A stretch of DNA of 64,000 nucleotides, from contig WGMT01000026.1 in assembly GCA_016124945.1 (NCBI GenBank), forward strand, positions 1-64,000. Reading direction: 5' to 3'. Shown piece after piece: positions 10,080 through 19,560 of the stretch. The position numbers and the translations under genes are program-made. Numbering within the stretch: position 1 is the stretch's first letter; each line of letters opens with the position of its first letter. Under the pieces are notes generated by a model that did no database searches, was not told the origin of the DNA, and saw nothing but the letters and a program-made list of their open reading frames with translations. The DNA is from a bacterium. GTDB taxonomy: Bacteria; Chloroflexota; Anaerolineae; Caldilineales; Caldilineaceae.

Positions 10080-11084
10080 ATGGCAACCATCTACTACGAG
10101 AAGCAAGCAGACATGGATCGCCTTCAGGGCAAGAAGATTGCCATCATTGGCTATGGCAGTCAGGGGCACGCCCACGCCCTGAACTTAAAAGACAGCGGCT
10201 GCGATGTGCGGGTTGGGCTGCACGAAGGTAGCAAGAGCCGCGCCAAGGCCGAGGCTGAAGGTCTGCGTGTCCTGAGCGTGGCCGATGCGGCTGCCGAAGC
10301 GGACATGATCATGATTGTTATCCCTGATCCGATCCAGGGGAAGGTCTATCAGGAAGAGATCTTGCCCAACCTCAAGGCGGGTGACACGCTGATGTTTGCC
10401 CACGGGTTCAACATTCGGTTCGGCTTTATCGTTGCCCCCGAGAATGTTGATGTCTCTATGATTGCACCTAAGGCCCCTGGCCATCGTGTACGCGAAGTCT
10501 TCACCGAAGGCTCAGGTGTGCCGGCGCTGGTTGCCATTCACCAGGACGCCAGCGGCAATGCCCTGGCCAATGCACTCGCTTATGGCAAGGCCATCGGCTC
10601 CACCCGCGCCGGTGTGTTGGAAACCACATTCGCCGAAGAAACAGAAACCGATCTTTTCGGCGAACAGGCTGTCCTCTGTGGTGGGGCCAGCGAGTTGGTG
10701 AAGGCTGGCTTCCAGACCCTCGTCGAAGCGGGCTACCAACCCGAAATTGCCTACTTTGAATGTCTACACGAATTGAAGTTGATTGTGGACCTCATGTACC
10801 AGGGCGGTCTTAACTACATGCGCTTCAGCGTCAGCGACACCGCCGAATGGGGCGATTACAAGAGCGGTCAACGCGTCATCGGCCCCGAGGCCAAAGAGGC
10901 AATGAAGCAGATCCTCAGCGATATCCAGAGTGGATCCTTCGCCGAAGAGTGGATGGACGAGTACCACAACGGCGGCAAGGTCTACTACGCCCGCCGCAAT
11001 GACGAACAAAACCAGCAGCTCGAAGTTGTGGGCAAGCAACTGCGCCGCATGATGAGCTTCTTGAACGCCAAAGAAATCGGATAA
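10080..11084 (+). CDS. ilvC: Ketol-acid reductoisomerase, class I
   Basis: 334 residues, the usual length of the short class I enzyme. It isomerises acetolactate or acetohydroxybutyrate and reduces the product with NADPH and Mg2+. Seen: the Rossmann motif [17 protein letters not shown] near residues 22-38 with [11 protein letters not shown] after it, suiting NADPH, and the knotted C-terminal domain with [22 protein letters not shown] and SDTAEWGDY, which carry the Mg-binding acidic residues. The start follows a heptamer element; the longer frame upstream is read-through of that repeat. Confidence 0.96.
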   Translation: MATIYYEKQADMDRLQGKKIAIIGYGSQGHAHALNLKDSGCDVRVGLHEGSKSRAKAEAEGLRVLSVADAAAEADMIMIVIPDPIQGKVYQEEILPNLKAGDTLMFAHGFNIRFGFIVAPENVDVSMIAPKAPGHRVREVFTEGSGVPALVAIHQDASGNALANALAYGKAIGSTRAGVLETTFAEETETDLFGEQAVLCGGASELVKAGFQTLVEAGYQPEIAYFECLHELKLIVDLMYQGGLNYMRFSVSDTAEWGDYKSGQRVIGPEAKEAMKQILSDIQSGSFAEEWMDEYHNGGKVYYARRNDEQNQQLEVVGKQLRRMMSFLNAKEIG

Positions 11085-11100
11085 ATTCTACTTTTCCTGA

Positions 11101-11207
11101 AGGGGGGTGATTGGCTTGGACGATGGCCTTAGTGAGCTTTGTAACTTAACCGTAGTAGACACTTTCTGTTTTAATGACCGATTCCATTTCAAAGCCAATC
11201 ACCTCCT
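11101..11207. repeat. Inverted repeat before leuA, related to the heptamer elements
   Basis: GGTGATTGGCTT (11,106-11,117) is perfectly inverted at 11,192-11,203, with partial pairing beyond. The spacer is 74 nt. The right arm abuts the leuA ribosome-binding site GGAG (11,208-11,211), so folding could affect translation. A tiny ATG frame, MALVSFVT, lies in the spacer (11,124-11,150); its role is doubtful. Confidence 0.6.
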
Positions 11208-11218
11208 GGAGAAGACTC

Positions 11219-12985
11219 ATGAACGACGGCATTACGAACGGCAACGATGTACCCGGCGCAGGTAGCGAAGAACCTGCTGTAGATGTATCTACCTTTGCCA
11301 TCCCCAACATTGAAGCGTGGGCACGCGATATCGCCCATAGCAAGACAATCATCGTCTTCGACACCACGCTGCGCGACGGTGAACAGAGCCCCGGCGCCAC
11401 CCTCAACGAACAAGAAAAGCTAGAAATCGCCCGTCAACTGTCGCGCTTGGGCGTGGACATTATGGAAGCCGGTTTCCCTGCGGCAAGCCCCGGTGATCTG
11501 GCAGCCGTCAAACGCATTGCCGAAACCGTAGGGCGCACCCCGCGCGTCGACAAAAACGGCAAGGTTGCGGCTCCCCCCATCATCGCCGGCTTGTCACGCG
11601 CCAATAAAAATGACATTGCCAAGGCATGGGAAGCGGTGTCGCCCGCTGTTCGTCCCCGCATCCACACCTTCATCGCCACCTCCGATATTCACATGGAACA
11701 CAAGTTGCGCATGAGCCGCGACGAAGTGGTGGAAACAGTGGGCGAAATGGTGGAATATGCGCGCAGCCTATGCGATAACATCGAATTCAGCCCCGAAGAC
11801 GCCGGGCGCAGTGATCCCGAATTCCTGGTGCGTGTACTGGAAGTGGCGATCCGCGCCGGTGCAACCACACTGAACATCCCCGACACCGTCGGCTACACGA
11901 CGCCCGAAGAGTATGGCAAGCTAATCAACTACCTGCGCGAAAATGTCCCCGGCGGCAAGGACGTAATCTTCAGCACCCACTGTCACAACGATTTGGGGCT
12001 GGCGACCGCCAATACCCTGGTCGGCGTCGCCAACGGAGCGCGCCAGGTCGAGGTGACACTCAACGGCATCGGCGAGCGAGCCGGCAACACCAGCCTCGAA
12101 GAGACGGTGATGGCACTCTACACCCGCGAGGCCGTCTACGGGCTGGAGACGAACATTGTCACCCAAGAAATTCACCGCAGCAGCGACATGGTCAGCCGCT
12201 ATACAGGCATGGTGATCCAGCCCAACAAGGCCATCGTGGGGGCCAATGCCTTTGCCCACGAAGCCGGCATCCACCAAGACGGCATGCTCAAAAACAAGCG
12301 CACCTACGAAATTATGGACGCGAGCATTATCGGCCTCAACCAGAGCCGCCTGGTGCTGGGCAAACACTCGGGCCGTCATGCGCTGCGGGCGCGGCTGGAA
12401 GACATGGGCTATCGCCTGGAACGGGAGGAACTGAACGAAGTCTTCCAACGTTTCAAGGAATTAGCCGACAAAAAGAAGACGGTCACCGATGCCGACATTG
12501 AGGCGCTGGTGGCAGACGAGCTCTACCAACCCACAGAAACGTGGGAATTGCTCAAGATGCAGGTGCAGTGCGGCAACAATTTGATCCCGACGGCGGTGGT
12601 CACCTTGCGCAACAACAACACCGGCGAAGAGATCACCGAGGCGGGCTTCGGCTCCGGCCCTGTCGATGCAGCATTTCGGGGCATCAATCGCATTGTGGGG
12701 CACGAAAACACACTGGTTGAATTCCTGGTGCAGGCGGTGACGGAAGGGATCGACGCCAACGGCGATGTGACGGTGCGCATCGAAGTACCTGAAAGCCGTG
12801 GCTTTAGCCAAACCGCACAAGGACGGGCGCGCCGTCGCCTCTTCAGCGGTCGTGGCGTTGACACCGACATCATTGTGGCCAGCGCCAAGGCGTACACCCA
12901 GGCACTGAACCGCTTGATCGCCGCCGGCGACGGCGACAGTTCCGCCGTTTCTATCATGGATACGAGCGCTGCACCGGTTGCCTAG
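11219..12985 (+). CDS. leuA: 2-isopropylmalate synthase
   Basis: 588 residues. It condenses 2-oxoisovalerate with acetyl-CoA, the first step committed to leucine. Seen: the HMGL-like barrel with [16 protein letters not shown] (Arg52-Asp53 at the active site), the metal-binding [15 protein letters not shown], and the C-terminal LeuA regulatory domain (about 440-560) used for leucine feedback. The ATG at 11,219 has GGAG seven bases upstream; an ATG at 11,174 lies within the inverted repeat. The first 40 residues are a low-complexity extension not typical of the short form. Last gene of the ilvBNC-leuA operon. Confidence 0.95.
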   Translation: MNDGITNGNDVPGAGSEEPAVDVSTFAIPNIEAWARDIAHSKTIIVFDTTLRDGEQSPGATLNEQEKLEIARQLSRLGVDIMEAGFPAASPGDLAAVKRIAETVGRTPRVDKNGKVAAPPIIAGLSRANKNDIAKAWEAVSPAVRPRIHTFIATSDIHMEHKLRMSRDEVVETVGEMVEYARSLCDNIEFSPEDAGRSDPEFLVRVLEVAIRAGATTLNIPDTVGYTTPEEYGKLINYLRENVPGGKDVIFSTHCHNDLGLATANTLVGVANGARQVEVTLNGIGERAGNTSLEETVMALYTREAVYGLETNIVTQEIHRSSDMVSRYTGMVIQPNKAIVGANAFAHEAGIHQDGMLKNKRTYEIMDASIIGLNQSRLVLGKHSGRHALRARLEDMGYRLEREELNEVFQRFKELADKKKTVTDADIEALVADELYQPTETWELLKMQVQCGNNLIPTAVVTLRNNNTGEEITEAGFGSGPVDAAFRGINRIVGHENTLVEFLVQAVTEGIDANGDVTVRIEVPESRGFSQTAQGRARRRLFSGRGVDTDIIVASAKAYTQALNRLIAAGDGDSSAVSIMDTSAAPVA

Positions 12986-13026
12986 TTGAAACGGTGTAGT
13001 CTTGAAACAAAGTGAAGTTTTTCACG

Positions 13027-13070
13027 TAGAGCGTAGTGCGTCGGCAACAGTTTCGGCGCGCTGCGCTCTA
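13027..13070 (+). terminator. Probable terminator hairpin after leuA
   Basis: TAGAGCGTAGTGCG (13,027-13,040) pairs with CGCGCTGCGCTCTA (13,057-13,070) through 12 Watson-Crick and two G-U pairs. ACAAAG/CTTTGT flank it. The following U-tract is poor, so termination may need Rho. Confidence 0.45.
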
Positions 13071-13111
13071 TCTTTGTGTCTACCTGGAAAGTTCAGAGTG
13101 GAAATCCGCCC

Positions 13112-14998
13112 ATGCATCAAACACCCATCCTACCGCGCGGGTCGCGGATTCTAATCGGCCTCCTGGCTGCGCTCCTGGCGTTAACCGCGTGGCCGTCAGC
13201 GCGTGGCTATGCGCAAGAAACTCTGCCTGGCTATACTTTTGAAGAATGCGAAAGCGTTGAAGAAGCGTCTCTGCGCGATGAGTTGAACCAGCTCACCCAG
13301 TCGATCTTTGCCGCCGGCGGCGAAGAGATTGACGTGACTATACTGGTAGACCGAACCTGGATCGCGCTGGACATCGACAGCACCATCGATCGCGAGGTCG
13401 AAGCTGCCATCCAATCCATCTACCAGGACGAAAGCTACTGGAATCGCTTCCTCTCGGGCTGGTCGGCAGACAAAGCCGAAGAGTTCACCACCCAGATTGC
13501 CAACGAAGCTTTCAGTTCCGAGGGCTTTCGCAGCCAGATCGAAGCGCTCTCCGGCGCCGTCGCCACGGCTGTGGCAGAGGAAATGACGGTGGTATCGGCG
13601 CGTTCGGCGTCGTCGGCGCTGCTCTGTGTCCAATCTTTTGTTGGCGATAGCTATTCCGACACGATGGCGGCACTCTTCGAAGCTGAAATTGCGCAGGGCG
13701 TAGGCGATATTGATCTTGCCGGCGTAGACGCCGATGTTCAGCCTCTGCTGGAAAGCCGTACTCGGTCATTGGCCGGCGTCGGTGTCATCATCGGCGCGCA
13801 GATCGCCCGGCGGTTGGCAGAGAAGGTGGCGCAGCGTATTGCAGGCAAAGTGGTGGGGCGTGTGTTGGGCAAAGCGGCGGCCTCGGTGATCCCCATTGCC
13901 GGTTGGGTAATCGGCGGCGGGCTGATCGTGTGGGATCTGATTGAGGGTGGGCGCGGCGCGCTGCCCCAGATCCAATCCGCGTTGCAAGAGGAAAGCGTGA
14001 AAGCAACCATCCGAGAAGAAGTCACCACCACCGTTGAAGACGAACTGCGCAAGGAGATGCCCGAAATCGCGCGCACTGTCTCCAACGACGTCTACAGTTC
14101 GTGGCTTGATTTTAAACGCAAGTACACCCAGGTGCTGGAGTTGGCCGATGAAAACCCACAGTTCCGCAGCCTGATCGAAGAGGTCACAGCGGAAGATGTG
14201 GGCAAGCTGGCCACGCTGGTGGTTACCGTCGAACAGAGTGTCGGGCGCGAGGGCCTGTTGCGCGCCATCGACGACGGCCAGTTGCAGGAGTTGCTCTACC
14301 TGCCGCAGTCGGCCTACAACATTCTGCGCGACACGTCGAACCCGGGCTTGGTGCTGGCGTGGGCGTACCTGGCTGGAGCCGATCTGGATGCCGTTGTCGC
14401 CACCGAGCTTTACAAAGTCGCCACGCCTGAGTCTTTCCTCGATGCGGGCGACATGGGCAAGATCCTGGCACTGGGCAACAAAGAAGCGGTACGCGATGTC
14501 ATGCTTCTCAACCGCCTCGAACGAGACGTGTTGATGGCGCTTCCGGCATCGAGTGTAGCAGCGTTGGCAACCCAGTTTACGGCTGAAGATCTACGCTGGC
14601 TGGCCCGCTACATCGCCGACATGGAGCCACGTGACGCCAATCTCCTGGTCGACCGGCTGCTGCGCGACGCCGGCCTGATGCCGAAGCTACAGAACGAGCC
14701 GGTACGTCAGGCCGTTGTCGCCAGCGCCGATGTAGACGAGACGCTGGCCTTTCTTACCACCGATCCTGTAGAGACGCAACAGTCGCCGGTGGCACAGGTA
14801 GGGCGGCTCCTTGAGGACGCCGAGCGGCTGGCCAATGGTGAAGTCTCGTGGCTGCTCTTCTGGCGCAAATATGGCACACTGCGCAACCTGGCGATTCTGC
14901 TCGGCGCGGTCTTTGTCCTCGTCGTCGCCGTTCGCCTCCTCTTCCGCCGCGCCCAACCCGTCCATGTGACGGTGAATTTGCCGAAGGATCGGGACTAG
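13112..14998 (+). CDS. Secreted or membrane protein with Gly/Ala-rich hydrophobic core, unknown
   Basis: 628 residues. A signal peptide (about 1-35; GLLAALLALTAWPSARGYAQ) is followed by a helical domain, a Gly/Ala-rich amphipathic-to-hydrophobic stretch (about 220-280, with repeated IAGKVVGRVLGKAAASVIP-like glycines), a long helical region, and a C-terminal membrane helix (about 591-611) with a short basic cytoplasmic tail. The core resembles glycine-zipper segments of membrane-active proteins, but I recognise no family. ATG at 13,112 preferred; an upstream alternative at 13,076 would bury the signal peptide. Followed by a family B repeat. Confidence 0.65.
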   Translation: MHQTPILPRGSRILIGLLAALLALTAWPSARGYAQETLPGYTFEECESVEEASLRDELNQLTQSIFAAGGEEIDVTILVDRTWIALDIDSTIDREVEAAIQSIYQDESYWNRFLSGWSADKAEEFTTQIANEAFSSEGFRSQIEALSGAVATAVAEEMTVVSARSASSALLCVQSFVGDSYSDTMAALFEAEIAQGVGDIDLAGVDADVQPLLESRTRSLAGVGVIIGAQIARRLAEKVAQRIAGKVVGRVLGKAAASVIPIAGWVIGGGLIVWDLIEGGRGALPQIQSALQEESVKATIREEVTTTVEDELRKEMPEIARTVSNDVYSSWLDFKRKYTQVLELADENPQFRSLIEEVTAEDVGKLATLVVTVEQSVGREGLLRAIDDGQLQELLYLPQSAYNILRDTSNPGLVLAWAYLAGADLDAVVATELYKVATPESFLDAGDMGKILALGNKEAVRDVMLLNRLERDVLMALPASSVAALATQFTAEDLRWLARYIADMEPRDANLLVDRLLRDAGLMPKLQNEPVRQAVVASADVDETLAFLTTDPVETQQSPVAQVGRLLEDAERLANGEVSWLLFWRKYGTLRNLAILLGAVFVLVVAVRLLFRRAQPVHVTVNLPKDRD

Positions 14999-15006
14999 AG
15001 AAGAGA

Positions 15007-15127
15007 ATGTCATTCAGTTATGAGCGGAGTGAGCACGCCCTCGTGCGGCTGTTCCGGTGTAGACCGGCACGAGGGCGTGCTCACTCCGCGAATATTCGAG
15101 CATCGGCTCTCTTCACTTATTGGCATT
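15007..15127. repeat. Family B hairpin repeat, copy 1
   Basis: Perfect 23-bp arms lie at 15,024-15,046 and 15,067-15,089, beginning GCGGAGTGAGCACGCC. The ends read AATGTCATTCAGTTA and GGCATTG, an imperfect terminal inverted repeat. Shares ends and outer stem with copies at 24,596-24,719 and 35,679-35,765. No coding capacity, so it looks like a miniature mobile element. Confidence 0.8.
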
Positions 15128-15170
15128 GAGAGATTGGATAGTTGATAAACCATTTGCACAGGAGCACGCA

Positions 15171-15476
15171 ATGCTGATCGCGCTGGACCATCTGCACGAA
15201 GACGTCGAAATCGGGGAATTGTTGGTGGTGGTCACCGTCTATGCGGCGAATGTGGTGAAGGATGTGCGCGAGAACATCCGCAACTTGATTGGCGGGCGCA
15301 TGGGCCATTATGAGGGGATGATCCAGTCGGCGATTGAGCAGGCGTTGGCAGACTTAGAGCACAAAGCCAAAGACAAGGGCTACGACGGCGTTATTGGCGT
15401 GAAAATCAGTCACCCCAACTTGGTGGAAGGTGGGGTGGAGGTGGTTGTCTATGGCAACGGTTTTCGGAAGCGATGA
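15171..15476 (+). CDS. YbjQ/UPF0145 family protein
   Basis: 101 residues with the conserved pattern of the YbjQ (UPF0145) family: [20 protein letters not shown], then [20 protein letters not shown]. Family members form small oligomers and are often annotated as heavy-metal-binding, without a firm function. ATG at 15,171 chosen because AGGAG (15,160-15,164) lies six bases upstream; a longer frame runs into the family B repeat. It stands alone between two repeats. Confidence 0.85.
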   Translation: MLIALDHLHEDVEIGELLVVVTVYAANVVKDVRENIRNLIGGRMGHYEGMIQSAIEQALADLEHKAKDKGYDGVIGVKISHPNLVEGGVEVVVYGNGFRKR

Positions 15477-15490
15477 AGGCAAAACCGTAA

Positions 15491-15623
15491 GGGCATGCGT
15501 TAAGTCAGGGTGCAGCGAAAGTGCCGGGGACTTCACGTTGGACGTGTTACCAGGAGTGGATATCGCGTCTCGCTGCGGCGAAAAGTCCCCGGCACTTGCT
15601 TATCTTAACGCCAAAGCGCATGC
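15491..15623. repeat. Family A hairpin repeat, copy 2
   Basis: Arms AGTGCCGGGGACTT (15,520-15,533) and AAGTCCCCGGCACT (15,583-15,596) are identical to copy 1 at the window start. The ends GGCATGCGTTAAG and CTTAACGC...GCGCATGCC form an imperfect terminal inverted repeat. The internal sequence is close to that of copy 1 with scattered changes. Confidence 0.8.
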
Positions 15624-15642
15624 CCCCCACGATCATTCCGGC

Positions 15643-15672
15643 CCAGTCACCTTTCACCAGTCACCAATCACA
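15643..15672. repeat. Single heptamer array at the 3' end of the CtaG-like gene
   Basis: NGTCACC / CAATCAC units read on the + strand, hence GTGATTG units following the minus-strand gene. The stop codon TGA of that gene (15,668-15,670) is part of the array. No facing array is seen. Confidence 0.65.
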
Positions 15673-16675
15673 GGTTACGTGCATCGCGTTGACGCATCGA
15701 TTGAGGCAAGACACGATGTTCCAGCCCAGGGGCGATGGTGCGTTCGGTGGCGTCATAGTGGAAAGGTAGACGGGGTGGTGCATCGTCGGGTTTGAAGAAT
15801 CGCCCGAGCAGGATAATGGCGGTGGAGACGTAGGCCAGGCTGCCGATCAACCAGATCATGCCGCCGCTCACCATCTGATCTTGCAGCGATGTGAAGCCGA
15901 TAAATGAAGACTGGGCATAGGCCAGGTAAGTGGGTGATTCCTGAAAGGCTAGTGTCACACCGGTGACCATACTGGGCAACTCTCCGCCTAGCACGATGTA
16001 GAGGAAGGCCAGCCAGCCGGGCAATGCAGCATGGATGCGCGGTGCAGTACCCACTACGTGCCACCAAAAGAGCATGTAGAAGCCCAAGAAGAGCCCCAAT
16101 GTGAGATCGTAGACCCAATCATAGGCCAGCGTCCACGCCACCATCTGCGGTTCGTGCCAGATGAGGAAGACGCTGACCGTGCCCAGCCAGGCGAAGACCG
16201 GTTTGGTGACAAAGCGACTCACTTTCCCCGAAGGCGTGCGCAGCAAGACACGACGTGTCACCCACTTGCGCAAAGCGGCAGGCATTCCCCACACCACCAC
16301 ATGAAATGGACAGGCCAGCCAGAGCAGCGGCGGCGCAACAATCCCCAGTAGAATCTGTTGTGCGGCGCGAGCGGCCAACAATTCCCCGTGTAGTGCATAG
16401 AGCGGCGATACCAATGCCAACGCCACAGCCAGCCAACCCACCCAAAACGAAAAGAGCCGCGCCGGTGTCGCCAGATTTGGATAAGCACGCCGAGATCGCT
16501 GCCATCCCCACACATAAAGCGCTACCATCGCCAAGAGGAGCAATGTCGTCACCGGCCGCCAGGGCCAGTCGAACAAAAGCGCATCGGTCAAGTACATGAG
16601 AGTTCCTAACGTCAGGGCGGCACAACCGCCAATGTCTGTAGTCATTCGTCGATGCGGGCTTGGGTTGGATGCCAT
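15668..16675 (-). CDS. ctaG: caa3-type cytochrome c oxidase assembly factor CtaG-like membrane protein
   Basis: 335 residues with about eight to nine membrane helices. It fits the caa3_CtaG family: SPLYALHGELLAARAAQQILLG, PPLLWLACP, FLIWHEPQM, and QDQMVSGGMIWL. Family members help assemble the copper-containing caa3-type oxidase, as in Bacillus CtaG. No oxidase genes are in view, so it is detached from its partners here. Start at 16,675 preceded by AAGAAGG. Its C-terminus and stop run into a heptamer array. Confidence 0.82.
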   Translation of the reverse strand: MASNPSPHRRMTTDIGGCAALTLGTLMYLTDALLFDWPWRPVTTLLLLAMVALYVWGWQRSRRAYPNLATPARLFSFWVGWLAVALALVSPLYALHGELLAARAAQQILLGIVAPPLLWLACPFHVVVWGMPAALRKWVTRRVLLRTPSGKVSRFVTKPVFAWLGTVSVFLIWHEPQMVAWTLAYDWVYDLTLGLFLGFYMLFWWHVVGTAPRIHAALPGWLAFLYIVLGGELPSMVTGVTLAFQESPTYLAYAQSSFIGFTSLQDQMVSGGMIWLIGSLAYVSTAIILLGRFFKPDDAPPRLPFHYDATERTIAPGLEHRVLPQSMRQRDARNL

Positions 16676-16707
16676 TGTACCTTCTTAGGGGTGGTGCATC
16701 AAGTAAA

Positions 16708-17649
16708 CTAAATTACAGCCAACAACACCGTCAACGTCAGCAGACTCACCACAGTGGAAAACAAGACGGTCGTGGTCACAAAATCGGGGAGCAGCTTGTG
16801 TTCGAGGGCAATGATGGTGGCCAGGACAGCAGCGGGCATGCCTGCCTGTAACACACCGGCGGCACGCTCCACGCCCGTCAGCCCGAAGGGGATCACAATC
16901 AGCATCGCCAGAACAGGTCCACCAATGAGGCGGATGGCGCTGGCAATAAACACGTCGGCGCTGAACCGGATTTGCTTCATGGCGGCAAGTTGGACGCCCA
17001 ACGTCACCAGCATTGTGGGGATCATGGCCCCGGCCAGCAGGGATGTGCTCCTGTCCACAAAGGTGGGGATCTGTACACCGCTCCAATTGACCAACAGAGC
17101 GGGGACCAGTGCGATCAACGCAGGCGTCTTGAAGACGGCCAACGCAGCACCTACCCCACCCCCACGGTACCAGTTGGCAGCAGCCACAGCGATGACAAAG
17201 GCGATCATGGTGATGGCAAGAAAGTAAAGCGTCGCCGCCACCAACGCGTCGGAGCCGAGTCGAAACTCGATGATAGGCAGGCCGAAATTGCCCACATTGC
17301 CAAAGACGGCGATGACCACGTACGCGGCCACCATCTCAGGTGAGCGGCGCAGCACTTTACCCACAACAAAACCCAACAGCGCCACCGCCACATGCACTGT
17401 GATGATAAAGGCAATCATGCGCACAGCCAGGTTCACTTCCACACGGGCGCTGCTCATAATGTTGTAGACAAACGCCGGCACCAGCACAAAGTAGGCAAAC
17501 CGGGTCAACGTGCGGCCATCCAGCCCGAGACGGTCGCGCACAAAATAGCCGATTAACACCAGCACAAAGACAGGCATTACATTGTTGAAGAAGATTTCAA
17601 GCAGTAACCAGAACACAACGCCTCGATTCAAGTGAAACAGTTGATCCAA
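16708..17649 (-). CDS. AEC family transporter (auxin efflux carrier-like permease)
   Basis: 313 residues with about ten membrane helices and the two-fold internal symmetry typical of AEC permeases. The conserved segment FGNVGNFGLPI marks the first helix break, and GAMIPTMLVTLGVQLA the centre of the second half. Bacterial members carry small organic acids such as malate; the substrate is not readable. The gene lies 32 bp upstream of the CtaG-like gene on the same strand and is divergent from glnS across about 200 bp. Confidence 0.85.
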   Translation of the reverse strand: MDQLFHLNRGVVFWLLLEIFFNNVMPVFVLVLIGYFVRDRLGLDGRTLTRFAYFVLVPAFVYNIMSSARVEVNLAVRMIAFIITVHVAVALLGFVVGKVLRRSPEMVAAYVVIAVFGNVGNFGLPIIEFRLGSDALVAATLYFLAITMIAFVIAVAAANWYRGGGVGAALAVFKTPALIALVPALLVNWSGVQIPTFVDRSTSLLAGAMIPTMLVTLGVQLAAMKQIRFSADVFIASAIRLIGGPVLAMLIVIPFGLTGVERAAGVLQAGMPAAVLATIIALEHKLLPDFVTTTVLFSTVVSLLTLTVLLAVI

Positions 17650-17856
17650 TCCGAGGCAGTATAGATCCGCGCAACAGGAAGTGCGAATCTTTGTGAATCA
17701 TCAATCACCGATTTCGGGGTGAAGTTGCTTTACCGTGGGTTTGCGCCTACAATCGCAGGAGAGGAGATCGCTGACGGTGAATCAACCCTCGATCTTGTAC
17801 ACTCACTTTGTACATTAACGGCACTTTGAACCGCCTACAGATAGATGGGAAGCACC

Positions 17857-19560
17857 ATGACCGAGAAGATTTCTGAAACGTCGAAGAACGAAGAAAGCGC
17901 ATCACTCGACTTTGTGCGCGAACTGGTCACCGAAGACGTGCGCAAGGGCCGCTTTGGCGGACGAGTGCAGACCCGCTTTCCGCCGGAGCCGAACGGCTAT
18001 CTGCATATTGGTCACTCCAAAGCGATCTGCCTGGATTTCGACGTCGCCTCCGAATTTGGGGGAGTGTGCAACCTACGCTTCGACGACACCAACCCCGTCA
18101 AAGAGGAACAGGAATTCGTCGATGCCCAGCTCGAAGACATCCGCTGGCTGGGTTTTGAGCCGGCCAACGTCTACTACGCGTCGGACTATTTCGAGCAGCT
18201 TTACGATTGGGCCGTCGATTTGATCAAGCAGGGCAAAGCCTACGTCGACGAACTCGATGCCGACCAGATCCGCGAATATCGTGGCACACTCACCGAACCA
18301 GGACGGGAAAGCCCCTATCGCAACCGTCCTGTAGAAGAGAGCCTGGATCTCTTTGCCCGGATGCGCGCCGGCGAATTCACCGACGGCAGCAAGGTGCTGC
18401 GCGCCAAGATCGACATGGCCTCGGGCAATATCAACCTGCGCGACCCCGTCATGTATCGCATCCGCCACGCCCATCACCAGCGCACCGGCGACGCCTGGTG
18501 CATCTACCCCATGTATGACTGGGCGCATGGACAGAGCGACTCGATTGAAGGCGTCACCCATTCGTTCTGCACCCTTGAATACGAAGACCACCGCCCGCTC
18601 TACGATTGGTATTTGGCACAAATCGGCGTGGATCTTCACCCGCAGCAGATCGAGTTTGCCCGGCTGGCGCTGACCTACACACTGCTGAGTAAACGCTACC
18701 TGCGCCGCCTCGTCGAAGAAGGCTTTGTAGACGGTTGGGACGATCCGCGTATGCCCACCCTGGCCGCGCTCCGTCGCCGCGGCGTACCGTCCAAGGCGAT
18801 CCGCGACCTGTGCAACCAGATCGGCGTCTCTAAGACCAACAGCACCGTCGACATTGCCCTACTCGAATACTACATCCGCCAGGAGTTGAACCTCAAGGCC
18901 AACCGTATTATGGGCGTCCTCGATCCGCTCAAGGTGGTGATCACAAACTACCCGGTGGGTCATGTTGAAGAGGTGGAAGCCGTCAACAACCCCGAAGACG
19001 AAAGCGCAGGCAGCCGCGTCATCCCCTTCTCGGGCGAGTTGTACATTGAGCGCGATGACTTTATGGAAGATCCGCCACGCAAGTACTTCCGGCTTTCACC
19101 GGGGAACGAAGTTCGTCTGCGCTGGGGGTACTTCATCAAGTGCGAAGAAGTGATCAAAGACGAAAACGGGGAAATTGTGGAGCTGCGCTGCACCTACGAT
19201 CCCGAAACCAAGGGAGGCTACGCGCCCGACGGACGCAAGGTCAAGGGGACGATCCATTGGGTCTCCGCGGGGCAGGCGCTCGATGCCGAAGTGCGTCTTT
19301 ACGACCGACTCTTTAACGTGGAAGATCCAACAGACTTCCCGGCGGGCGGTGATTTTACCGACAACCTCAATCCCGATTCCCTGCAGCTTGTAACGGCCAA
19401 GGTGGAGCCATCCGCCGCCGAGCTGACACCCGGCGTGCCTGTGCAATTCGAGCGCAAAGGATACTTCTGCCTCGACGGCAAACATTCATCGCCCGAGCAT
19501 CTGGTCTTTAATCAGACGATTGGGTTGCGCGATTCGTGGGCAAAGATTCAGGCGAAGTGA
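17857..19560 (+). CDS. glnS: Glutaminyl-tRNA synthetase
   Basis: 567 residues, the usual length. A class I synthetase that charges tRNA-Gln directly with ATP. Seen: the HIGH box in [32 protein letters not shown], and [13 protein letters not shown] as the KMSKS-type loop, followed by the two beta-barrel anticodon-binding domains. Start at 17,857 (MTEKISE) chosen over an ATG 12 bp upstream, which lacks a ribosome-binding site; this is uncertain. The last 53 bp overlap the 3' end of the convergent kinase gene. Confidence 0.95.
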   Translation: MTEKISETSKNEESASLDFVRELVTEDVRKGRFGGRVQTRFPPEPNGYLHIGHSKAICLDFDVASEFGGVCNLRFDDTNPVKEEQEFVDAQLEDIRWLGFEPANVYYASDYFEQLYDWAVDLIKQGKAYVDELDADQIREYRGTLTEPGRESPYRNRPVEESLDLFARMRAGEFTDGSKVLRAKIDMASGNINLRDPVMYRIRHAHHQRTGDAWCIYPMYDWAHGQSDSIEGVTHSFCTLEYEDHRPLYDWYLAQIGVDLHPQQIEFARLALTYTLLSKRYLRRLVEEGFVDGWDDPRMPTLAALRRRGVPSKAIRDLCNQIGVSKTNSTVDIALLEYYIRQELNLKANRIMGVLDPLKVVITNYPVGHVEEVEAVNNPEDESAGSRVIPFSGELYIERDDFMEDPPRKYFRLSPGNEVRLRWGYFIKCEEVIKDENGEIVELRCTYDPETKGGYAPDGRKVKGTIHWVSAGQALDAEVRLYDRLFNVEDPTDFPAGGDFTDNLNPDSLQLVTAKVEPSAAELTPGVPVQFERKGYFCLDGKHSSPEHLVFNQTIGLRDSWAKIQAK

